Shown one piece after another: positions 56,615 through 64,000 of a DNA stretch of 64,000 bases (position 1 is the first letter of the stretch; each line of letters begins with the position of its first letter). Position numbers and translations under genes: made by a program. The notes under the pieces are model-generated. The model worked only from the letters and a program-made list of their open reading frames with translations, made no database searches and was not told the origin of the DNA. Source of the DNA: Hysterangium stoloniferum (Eukaryota > Basidiomycota > Agaricomycetes > Hysterangiales > Hysterangiaceae); contig WHVD01000108.1 in the NCBI GenBank assembly GCA_015178975.1, positions 224,500 to 288,499 of the forward strand, given 5' to 3'.

Positions 56615-56900
56615 TATGATGACATAATGTATGACATAATATTCCCAGATGACATAACATATGACTTAATATTCCCAAATGACATAATGTATGACATAAT
56701 ATTCCCGCGCTAGTGCGCGTGTGACACCTGTCGCGCGCCTTTGTGACTGTCGCGCGCCTTTGTGACTGTCGCGCGCCCTTGTGACTGTCACTCGTTGTGA
56801 CGATGGTCACTCGTCGTGACGGCCGGTCACTTGTTGTGACGACCGGTCACTTGTTGTGACGACCGGTCACTTGTTGTGACGACCGGTCACTTGTTGTGAC
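56615..56900. repeat. Three adjacent minisatellite arrays
   Basis: Array 1 (about 56621-56706) is 3 x 30 bp of ATGACATAATGTATGACATA plus ATATTCCCAR. Array 2 (about 56724-56783) is 3 x 19 bp of TTTGTGACTGTCGCGCGCC. Array 3 (56821-56900) is 4 x 20 bp of GACCGGTCACTTGTTGTGAC with one mismatch, preceded by degenerate units. Each array-3 unit holds the palindrome GTCAC-N5-GTGAC. Confidence 0.85.
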
Positions 56901-57169
56901 GAATTATTCCCGCGCGTTGTGTAATAAGCGCCAGGTGGCCGGTTTGAAGATATATAGTTAAAAAAGAATAAAAAGTAGAAATTTCGTAGCTCCCTCAATT
57001 TATAAGATAAAAATGCAAAATAAATTGCATAAATTCAATATAAATTAAGAGAATATTGTACAATTTTATAATCGCGATATAATTACATTTAGAAGCCTTT
57101 GTTAAGAATTCGTTTTGGGGAAATTGCAAAAAATAGGAAAAACCTTTTAAAATACATGACATTTTCATT

Positions 57170-58438
57170 ATGCCACCAAGAAGAAAAACACATGCACAGG
57201 CATCATTACCTGGACCATCAACTCTTCATTCCCCGTTAACTTTGTATACCAGCCAGACACTTGCAAACCAGTTGGAACCCATGGAAGAAGCCCATATCGA
57301 AGAAGTCCCAGAAAACCAGGACAAATCCGAGCACGAGGACGAATCCGTGGCCCCTGACAAGGGCAAAGGTGTCGAAAATCCTCTGCCTATCGAACAACCG
57401 CACTTGGGGGATCCTACTTCTGAATTTTTAGCAGGTACTATAGATAGATTTATGATGCACCTGCTGGAAGAATGAAAGAAAAAGGAACAAGAACCTCCAT
57501 GGTCAAAAGTCAACGCTCCAGAACCCTTCACAGGTTCCAACCCAAACAAACTCTCTACTTTCCTCATGCAATGTCACTTCAATTTCCGCGATCGATCTGC
57601 TGCATTTCCCATGGACTCCCTAAAAGTCAACTATGCACTTTCATACTTGTTGGGATCTGCGTTGAAATGGTTTGAACCGGCTTTTAGCGGACTTTCTGAG
57701 GAAGAGCCGCTCTGGCTCGAAGATTGGGATGCTTTTGTTATGGAGCTTGAAACCAACTTTGGCCCATATGACCCGACAGGAGAAGCTGAGAACAGTCTCA
57801 CAATCTTCATATGAAGGACACACAGCACATCACAGACTATATCGTCCAATTCAATACTCTTGCAGCTCATTGTCAGTGGGCGATCCTGCTCTCTGCCACC
57901 AATTCTACACCAGTCTGCCATCCCGCCTTAAAGACGAAGTCTCAAAAGGAGAAGATGGCAAGCCAAAAACCCTGTCCCGTATGCGCCTCAAACCTCAAAA
58001 TGTGGACGCACGTTATTGGGAACATCGCACGGAAGTTGCCTGCGAGACCTCCACGGACAAAGTGAACAAGTCCACAGCCAATAAAAACAACAACAACTTG
58101 TCAACCAGCAACCAAAACTCCATGCAATCTGATAAGAAGAATGATAAAAAGTCTTCAAACAACAACAACAACAAGGACAATAACAAGGGTCAACAGTCCG
58201 GCAAGCAAACTGGAAAACCCGATCTCTCAGGCAAACTCGGACCCGATGGCAAATTGACCCCACAGGAAAGACAACATCGCATGGACAATAACCTCTGTCT
58301 CTTGTGTGGGAAACCCGGTCATCGAGTCCCGGAATGTCCGCTGGCAAAAGCAAACTCTTCAAAAGGTCGAACAGCCAAGGCCTCCATGGAAACCCCGTCA
58401 AAGGACAAACCGGCTTCCAACTCGAAAAAAGAGTAAGC
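57170..58438 (+). pseudogene. Ty3/gypsy gag (three frames)
   Basis: Gag of a second Ty3-type element. The ATG at 57170 starts MPPRRKTHAQASLPGPSTLH. A TGA at 57473 interrupts EE-KKKEQEPPWSKV. The capsid block follows: FTGSNPNKLSTFLMQCHFNF; LGSALKWFEPAFSGLSEEEP; WDAFVMELETNFGPYDPTGE. Frameshifts occur near 57805 and 57880 (QHITDYIVQFNTLAAHCQW versus GDPALCHQFYTSLPSRLKDE). An Asn/Lys-rich linker leads to the knuckle CLLCGKPGHRVPEC at about 58295-58336. The frame ends at 58438, and the protease starts in another frame. Confidence 0.85.
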
Positions 58439-58792
58439 AACCCCACAGACTCCACGCGGGTTGGGGGTTGTGTTGCCTCTCCATGCATTCAAGAGTTTAC
58501 TCACCTCAACGCATCCACTCTTTCACATTCTGATTCATTTTTCATTAAACTTATGTCTAATATGATTCCAAAATTCGTTTTTTCAGCTCTCATAGATTCT
58601 GGCTTGACTCATTGTTTTTTAGATACAAAATTCACGCAAAAGAATTTGTTGTCAACTTTTCCGATAAATCCCATCGGTCTCTGCCTCTTCGATGGCACAA
58701 GTAATTCGATTGTTACCCAAGCTTGTGATTTATCCATCTGTTTCCCGTGTGGAACATTTCAATTGGTCACTTTCTATGTGACTGTAAGGGCA
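58439..58792 (+). pseudogene. Ty3/gypsy protease start, cut by a chromovirus
   Basis: Reads PKFVFSALIDSGLTHCFLDT; the active-site DSG is present with Leu where Ala or Thr is usual. Homology ends at TFYVT (58792), where the LTR of the next element begins. The RT, RNase H and integrase of this element are not in the window. Confidence 0.75.
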
Positions 58793-59114
58793 ACTCTAAT
58801 AGTGGATATCACACTAGTAGAGGAAATCCAAAGATATATATAAATGACTAAATACAAGATAACTATCTACTCACCTAGTAGAGGAAATCCAAAGAGAAAA
58901 GTCTAAGGAAACTCTACCAGGTGTGACACGTCAGCTATACAGCACACAGTGTATTTTCCCACGCCTTAAGCGCCCTCTTACATCAGTTCAATGTACCCTA
59001 TAAAGAATAAGGTGTCCTGTTATGGGGAAGTAATAAAATGGAATAGACAATAAGGCATAATCTTGGGGGTACTAATCTGGGGAAAATAAAGTGTGAATGA
59101 CTTGTCCCCTTACA
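58793..59114 (-). mobile_element. Chromovirus 3' LTR, 322 bp
   Basis: Tips TGTAAGGG...CCCTTACA. On the minus strand the purine tract TGGGGGGGTGA lies directly before the LTR (59115-59127), the expected PPT. Left flank GTGAC (58788-58792) should be one TSD copy; the other is outside the window. Confidence 0.85.
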
Positions 59115-59126
59115 TCACCCCCCCAT

Positions 59127-59663
59127 CTAGGTGTGGCACCCCGACACACGAGTGTTATCCAACCTCAACTTGGGGTCCCTGAAAATGGCAAAGTCTTTCT
59201 CCTGAATGGGTCTGGGTGCACCTGAGTGTAGTCGATGAAACTCAGTGACAAGTTCTGGTGCATGAACATCCTTGGCATCCACCCACTCATTGTCCTCATA
59301 GCCATAACCTCTCCATTTGATAAGATACTGGAACTTCCTGTAGTGCATCCTGCTATCAAGGACCTCCTCCACCTCATATTCCTCTTGGTTACCTACAAGA
59401 TCTGGGGGGGGTTGGTAGGGCTTAGGACGGCCTGGAAATGGGTCCACTGGAGCAAGCATGAGTTTAACAACAGGGAAAACTGGGTGTAAACGCTTGAGCT
59501 TTTGAGGTAAACGCAGTCGATATGCATGTGTGCCTACTGCCCTTTCTACCATGAAAGGGCCCAAACGCTGGTGTGCCAGTTTGGCTGATGGTCGGGTAGT
59601 AGCTAGATTACTTGCATCCAAAAACACCTTATCTCCTGGATGATAGACTGGAGTGGGTTCCCG
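59127..59663 (-). CDS. Chromovirus integrase C-terminus with chromodomain
   Basis: Frame KVFLDASNLATTRPSAKLAH, QRLGPFMVERAVGTHAYRLR and LHPVFPVVKLMLAP is the GPY/F-type integrase tail. The chromodomain EYEVEEVLDSRMHYRKFQYL, IKWRGYGYEDNEWVDAKDVH is complete, with the aromatic cage pattern (Y, W, W). It separates from the upstream integrase part by a single TGA at about 59661 where CGA would fit. Chromodomains direct integration to marked chromatin in this clade. Confidence 0.9.
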   Translation of the reverse strand, partial: REPTPVYHPGDKVFLDASNLATTRPSAKLAHQRLGPFMVERAVGTHAYRLRLPQKLKRLHPVFPVVKLMLAPVDPFPGRPKPYQPPPDLVGNQEEYEVEEVLDSRMHYRKFQYLIKWRGYGYEDNEWVDAKDVHAPELVTEFHRLHSGAPRPIQEKDFAIFRDPKLRLDNTRVSGCHT

Positions 59664-60750
59664 TCATCGGTTATAGTATCTCGCCATGTCATCCTTTGAT
59701 TTCTGCAGGGCAGCCCAAGCTTCCTGTAGTGCATCTGCCATACGCTCCTTAAGTTCATGCACAGATTCCAATCTGGATGGCACCTGATGTGGTTCAAAAC
59801 CCATGCGTGGATGACGACCAGTGTCAACCATGAAGGGTGTGTGTTGTGTGGAAGAATGGATGTGGTTATTGTATTGGAACTCTGCCAAGGGGAGTAATTC
59901 ATCCCAATCATCCTGTCGCTCATTTGTGAACACCCGTATGTATTGTTCTAGTTCCATGTTGAGACGTTCTGTCTGTCCATCTGTCTGAGGATGATAGGCA
60001 GTAGAGGAGGCTATCTTGATGCCCAGGTAGAGTTCCTTGGTGAATTCTGCCACAAACTGTGAGCCATGGTCAGAAACCACCTTCCATTGGCAAGCCATGT
60101 AGTTTCCAGACATGCTGTAGGAAAAGACGTGCTGCACCTGCTGCTGACAATGTGGTCATGGTAGGGATGAAGTGTGCCTGTTTAGAGAGTGAGTCAACCA
60201 CATTCATAATCGCATCAAAACCATGGGCCTCTGGCAATTCTGTAATAAAGTCCACACTGACCACTTCCCAGCGTTGACTGGGGATTGGCAATGGCTGCAG
60301 CTGACCGATAGGTTTATGCCGGATGGTCTTGGTCCGCAAACACACATCACAAGTCTTGGCATAGAGTCCTACATGTCTGGACATTTGGGGCCACCAATAA
60401 TTCCTGGAAATGAGTTCTAAAGTCTTCCACCTGCCTGGGTGGCCTGTTACCTTGGTATCATGGTGTTGGGCCATAATGCGGCGGCGAAGATCCAAATGGT
60501 CTGGAACATATACCTTCCCACAAAACAGGAGTAGGCCCTCTGATTCTGACCACTCTGAGGACTGTATAGACCTGCTTTTAGTCTTGCGCATCTTCTGAAT
60601 GGCATTTGCCACTGCATCTTCTGGGGTTGACTCCTTCAAGCCTCCCCGGACATCCTTCAGGATGTCCCGTTCTTCACCATAAACCTCCACCCCTTCTAAT
60701 GCTCGAATAGCAAATAATTCTGGTTGGAGGAGTACCCTATCCTTATTGTC
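59664..60750 (-). pseudogene. Chromovirus integrase (zinc finger and DDE core, one frameshift)
   Basis: The HHCC finger (AQHHDTKVTGHPGRWKTLEL ... CDVC) lies at about 60470-60340. The catalytic core has SVDFITELPE (first Asp, about 60260) and NVVDSLSKQAHFIP. After a one-base insertion near 60090 (CCAATGG) come VVSDHGSQFV (second Asp) and HPQTDGQTERLNMELE (Glu). The frameshift separates the core into two frames, so no active integrase is expected from this copy. Confidence 0.9.
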
Positions 60751-61931
60751 TTCTGCACCAGAACCATGGTCAGCACGTCTGGATAGAGCATCTGATTTTC
60801 CCATCGAGGCTCCCGGACGGTGATGCATCTCAAAGTCAAACCATGCCAAATAAAGTGACCATCTGGCTTGCCTCCGGTTCAACTTCTTGGATGTGCGAAA
60901 GTATTCCAGGTTCTTATGGTCTGTCAAAATCTCAAACTTATGCTCAGCACCTTCTACAAAGTGATGCCACTCTTCCAGTGCCCGGATGATAGCCAGCATC
61001 TCCTTATCATGAATATCATAATTGGAGGATATCTGAAAACTATTAAGTATACCAAATTCTAATATACTCTAAAGGTCATTTAAACATCTGGGATGTGATT
61101 CAAACATAATTTGGTTTTTAAAACTTTCAAAAAGTTTTAAACTCTCTCATACATTACAAACTAAAGAATCTTTCTGGACACAAGTAGACAATAAAAAAAT
61201 TAGTAGTTTGAAACACTAATACTTTTAAAAAATAGATACCTTTAAATAGTCCATTCTATGCATATGTATATCATTGGCACCTCTAAATACATATGTATTA
61301 CTTCAGAATAGATCTGTCAAGTCTGAACAGATTTCTACTTGATTCAACATACCCAGAATATATAGGTGATTTCACTTAATAAAGAAGGCCATAGGATGAA
61401 AAATTTCCAATGACATCTTACCAGGAAATAACTTCATTACAACTTTTAAAAAACAAAGTACTAATAAAAGTATTAGTAGGCATCTGTAAAAGGAAGGAAA
61501 TTATATACAATGGAATTTGTTAAATAACTATGGGTTGTATAAGATGTAATATGGAGAACTATTTCTGATGGTTGTTTTTTGATGATATAATTGTTTCAGA
61601 ATAGATATCACTATTTAAAGATGGAGTTTGTAAAAATAAGACTTTTATTAGTAATATTTGAGATTATAGTAATTATAAACACCCTCCATTGCATTCCACT
61701 TCATTGAGGCTTTTGGAGTAGAATGCAATGGGATGCCACTTGCCATCCTCCTGTGACTGCTGAGACAGTACTGCCCCTGTGGCAAAGTCTGAACTATCAG
61801 CCTCAATACGGTATGGAAGCTTGTCTTTCGCAAAGGCAAGGACTGGTGCTGAAGTCACTAGATGCTTGAGAGTGTGAAAGGCACCCACTTCCTCCTTGCC
61901 CCACTTCCAAGGCTGATCCTTTTTGGTGAGA
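60751..61931 (-). pseudogene. Chromovirus RNase H, split by a MITE
   Basis: The N-terminal part (EADSSDFATGAVLSQQSQED; HPIAFYSKSLNEVECN) is at 61888-61688. The C-terminal part (YDIHDKEMLAIIRALEEWHH; FEILTDHKNLEYFRTSKKLN; SLYLAWFDFEMHHRPGASMG) is at 61023-60800. The 664-bp MITE lies exactly between the codons for N and Y. The catalytic Asp and Glu residues (EADSS, KEM, TDHKN) are present on both sides. Confidence 0.9.
61024..61687. mobile_element. MITE, 664 bp, TSD ATT
   Basis: Flanked by ATT on both sides (61021-61023, 61688-61690), with termini GGAGGATATC and the complement of GGAGGGTGTT. Very A+T-rich, no coding capacity. Excision would restore the RNase H frame precisely. A 3-bp TSD suggests a PIF/Harbinger-type relation, but the ATT target and weak TIR keep this open. 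Confidence 0.8.
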
Positions 61932-63863
61932 TCAAACAGGGGATGTGCATGGTGGGAGAAGTCCTTGATGAAACATCGGTAGAAGTTGGCAAACCCCCAG
62001 GAAAGACTGTACTTCCTTACGGCTACCTGGGGTTGGCCATTCTGCTACACCAGCCACTTTGATCGGATCCATCTCCACCTGACCCTCTGAGATAATGAGT
62101 CCCAAGTATTCAATCTTGGTCTTCTCAAATTCACACTTCTCTGGCCTAAGGTAGAGTTTATGCTTATGTAGCCATTGCATGACTAGATGTGACACACGGT
62201 AGTGCTCTTCCAGTGTTTTGGTGAATATCAAAATGTCATCCAGATAAATGACCACTACACCCTCCATGATGAGGTCATGGAAAATGTCATTCATCATTGT
62301 CTGGAAGGTGGAGGTGCCATTGGTGAGTCCGAAAAACATAACAAGGGGTTCAAATAATCCCCGGTTAGTGTGAAAGGCTGCTTTCCATTTATCCCCTTCC
62401 TTGATCCTCACATTGTTATAGCCCCATCGTACATCTAATTTGGTGAAATAGCGAGCTCCACGTAGCTGATTGATAAGGTCAGAGATCAAAGGAAGGGGGT
62501 ACTGGTTCTTGATAGTGACAGCATTGAGAACATGATAATCCTGTACTAAGCGAAGGGACCCATCCTTTTTCTTAATAAAGAAAACTGGGGAAGCCATGGG
62601 TGACTTTGAGGGTCGGATACGGCCTGTGGATAGGTTCTCTTGAAGGAAGGCATCAAGCTCTGCCTGTTCATTTGGAGCTAAAGGATACACCTTGCAAGAT
62701 GAAGGTTTGGCATCTGGTACCAGTTCAATGCCATGGTCCCAGGCCTTCTGTTCAGGGAGTCTGTCAAAGGAGGCCTTGGAAAAGATGTCCACATATTCAT
62801 ACAGGTATACAGGAATTTGATCTTGTACTAATCCTTTACCTGCAGTCATTGGTTGGGAATTACGATGAAATGCCTCTGCAAGATGCTGAGAGGTGGTAGT
62901 ACTTGCACGAATAAACTCTTCTTCTGGGGGAAGTGAGGCCACCCAAATGCGGTCCCCCTCCTCTCGAAGTTCAGTATCTTCTTCTACCTCTCCCTCCATT
63001 ACTGAGTCATCTTCTATAGGAGTGATGGGCATTGGTAGTGGCCCAGTACGACAGGCCCGAAGCCTTGCAGCTGCTTGATGCTCTTCCTTTAACTCTTGTT
63101 GGCAAGTCCAGCATTGGGATGGGCATCGACTCATGGTGACCTTGCCTGTTGACCAATCTACCTCTGGGTTGTGCTGTTGCAGCCAGGTGAATCCAAGAAG
63201 CATATTGTGGTGACCCAAACTAGTGACTGCAAAGACAGCATGCTCATAATGATCTTTATAGCGCAGGATGAGGTCAACTACTTCCATGATAGCACCTGCC
63301 TCATTTTGAGTGCCATCAACATTGAGGACTGGAATTGGACGAGTGAGGGAACGAGTGGTGAGGCGCTTCTTTTTAACAAAGTCCCTGTCAATGAATAGTC
63401 CTGTAGCGCCACAATCTAAAAGAGCACTCAGGGCATGGATCTCAGCAGTGTCTGTTGCCTGAATCTGAATCGGCAAGGACAAGGAATTGGTCGAGGGGAT
63501 TGAACATATGATGTAAGTGGACGGCAATCTCCGCTCCCACTTCGGGAGACGGAGGTAGGGTTTTGGGAGATTAGATGTGACTATTGGTTTCACAGTTTCA
63601 GCATGAATAGAATGAGTGTATTGGGGCTCTATCTTATCTGTCATTACACTGTGAAGTTGGTCATGAATAAGCAATGAGGGCACATCCTTCACTCGTTGCT
63701 GGGGGGAAAACCCTGTTCCACCGACTGTCCCAATGGGGGTGACTCCTTGTCCATATTGGAGATATGGCCTGCATCCTCTAATGCCAATATATCTTGAGTG
63801 AATGCCGACAGGTCGTCTGGGTCTTCTGCTAGGAAACGGAGGATTTCCCTTATCTCTGGACAA
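61932..63863 (-). CDS. Chromovirus protease and reverse transcriptase
   Basis: An open frame of 643 codons. The protease motif LLDCGATGLFID is at residues 149-159 (Asp150), with Cys where Ser is common, and ILG-like MLLGFTWLQQ at 221-230. RT begins near residue 395 (FLQENLSTGRIRPSKSPMAS; KKKDGSLRLVQDYHVLN). Catalytic Asps are in TKLDVRWGYNN (Asp477) and YLDDILIF (540-547). The frame ends after VQSFLGVCQLLPMF because one extra G in a G-run (about 62030) shifts the continuation NFYRCFIKDFSHHAHPL into another frame, which leads to RNase H. The N-terminus overlaps gag in the -1 frame. Confidence 0.9.
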   Translation of the reverse strand: MSRDKGNPPFPSRRPRRPVGIHSRYIGIRGCRPYLQYGQGVTPIGTVGGTGFSPQQRVKDVPSLLIHDQLHSVMTDKIEPQYTHSIHAETVKPIVTSNLPKPYLRLPKWERRLPSTYIICSIPSTNSLSLPIQIQATDTAEIHALSALLDCGATGLFIDRDFVKKKRLTTRSLTRPIPVLNVDGTQNEAGAIMEVVDLILRYKDHYEHAVFAVTSLGHHNMLLGFTWLQQHNPEVDWSTGKVTMSRCPSQCWTCQQELKEEHQAAARLRACRTGPLPMPITPIEDDSVMEGEVEEDTELREEGDRIWVASLPPEEEFIRASTTTSQHLAEAFHRNSQPMTAGKGLVQDQIPVYLYEYVDIFSKASFDRLPEQKAWDHGIELVPDAKPSSCKVYPLAPNEQAELDAFLQENLSTGRIRPSKSPMASPVFFIKKKDGSLRLVQDYHVLNAVTIKNQYPLPLISDLINQLRGARYFTKLDVRWGYNNVRIKEGDKWKAAFHTNRGLFEPLVMFFGLTNGTSTFQTMMNDIFHDLIMEGVVVIYLDDILIFTKTLEEHYRVSHLVMQWLHKHKLYLRPEKCEFEKTKIEYLGLIISEGQVEMDPIKVAGVAEWPTPGSRKEVQSFLGVCQLLPMFHQGLLPPCTSPV

Positions 63864-64000
63864 TCACGTGCCGAATGACCCACCTGTCCACACCTACGAC
63901 AGGTATTGAGAGGGATGCGTTGCTGGGTCCGACGAGTCCGGTCCACTTCCATAGGCATGATTCCGACGGCGGATCCCTGTTGCATCGACGAGGTCTGGAA
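63689..64000 (-). CDS. Chromovirus gag C-terminus (partial at window edge)
   Basis: The frame contains the CCHC knuckle CRRCGQVGHSARDC and ends LGQSVEQGFPPSNE-stop at 63689. It overlaps the pol frame by about 175 nt. The rest of gag and the 5' LTR lie beyond the window. Confidence 0.85.
   Translation of the reverse strand, partial: FQTSSMQQGSAVGIMPMEVDRTRRTQQRIPLNTCRRCGQVGHSARDCPEIREILRFLAEDPDDLSAFTQDILALEDAGHISNMDKESPPLGQSVEQGFPPSNE

Larger units (their letters stand above)
55501..57165. other. AT-rich stretch with tandem motifs, no recognised gene
   Basis: 55501-56090 is A+T-rich and featureless. 56100-56410 holds six dispersed copies of AAATTACTCAACAAGAGGTG. A minus-strand TATATAAGG lies at about 56501-56509. 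56615-56900 holds three adjacent tandem arrays. From 56940 to 57165 the sequence is A+T-rich and leads into the gag ATG. Confidence 0.5.

Noticed and set aside
57988..58488. 166-codon minus-strand frame
   Set aside because: Antisense shadow of the Ty3 gag zinc-knuckle region.

Overview
The window looks like a transposon graveyard from a mushroom-forming fungus (Basidiomycota, probably Agaricomycetes). The support is: short introns of 50-64 nt with GT(A/G)NGT donors and YAG acceptors; relics of two lineage-typical gene families (F-box-like/LRR proteins and DUF6533 seven-helix proteins); and nested Ty3/gypsy, Ty1/copia, hAT, Tc1/mariner, MULE and pogo-like elements with LTR and TIR signatures. 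No rRNA, tRNA, CRISPR or bacterial operon was seen. Species is not assignable from the sequence alone.

Region 1 (1-22.3 kb) is a mosaic of rearranged copies of an unrecognised multi-exon gene, called R1 here, and its 3' neighbour R2 on the opposite strand. Copy B (4503-7101) gives a continuous five-exon, 542-codon reading frame once a 731-bp hAT-type element with a perfect 8-bp target duplication is discounted. The other copies are truncated, frameshifted or inverted. A MULE-type transposase relic with a GCM-like zinc finger lies between inverted R1 copies C and D.

Region 2 (22.3-27.4 kb) holds a decayed Tc1 transposase, a 208-bp Tc1-type MITE, and a three-deep nest of LTRs.

Region 3 (27.4-32.9 kb) holds two copies of a DUF6533-type membrane protein gene. 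One is broken by a 287-bp insertion made of consecutive hairpins. A perfect 7 x 23-bp minisatellite lies upstream of the other.

Region 4 (33-45.8 kb) is a Ty1/copia relic whose gag is split by a complete 5.08-kb non-autonomous LTR element (LTRs 34969-35393 and 39776-40049, TSD CTATC). That element has a repeat-rich interior and no recognisable pol. It is followed by a Ty3-type gag fragment and an 804-bp solo LTR (TSD GAGGC).

Region 5 (46-53.3 kb) has a pogo/CENP-B-like HTH relic, a tandem duplication of an F-box/LRR gene (both copies damaged, plus a third remnant) and a copia 3' end.

Region 6 (53.3-64 kb) is an LTR interrupted by a 1.4-kb TG...CA element carrying an intact 179-codon frame, then tandem-repeat-rich AT DNA, then a Ty3 gag-protease. 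That element is interrupted by a minus-strand chromodomain retrotransposon (gag C-terminus, protease, RT, RNase H, integrase, chromodomain), itself interrupted by a 664-bp MITE. Many premature stops sit in TGA or TAG contexts that one C-to-T change would explain, consistent with silencing by cytosine methylation.
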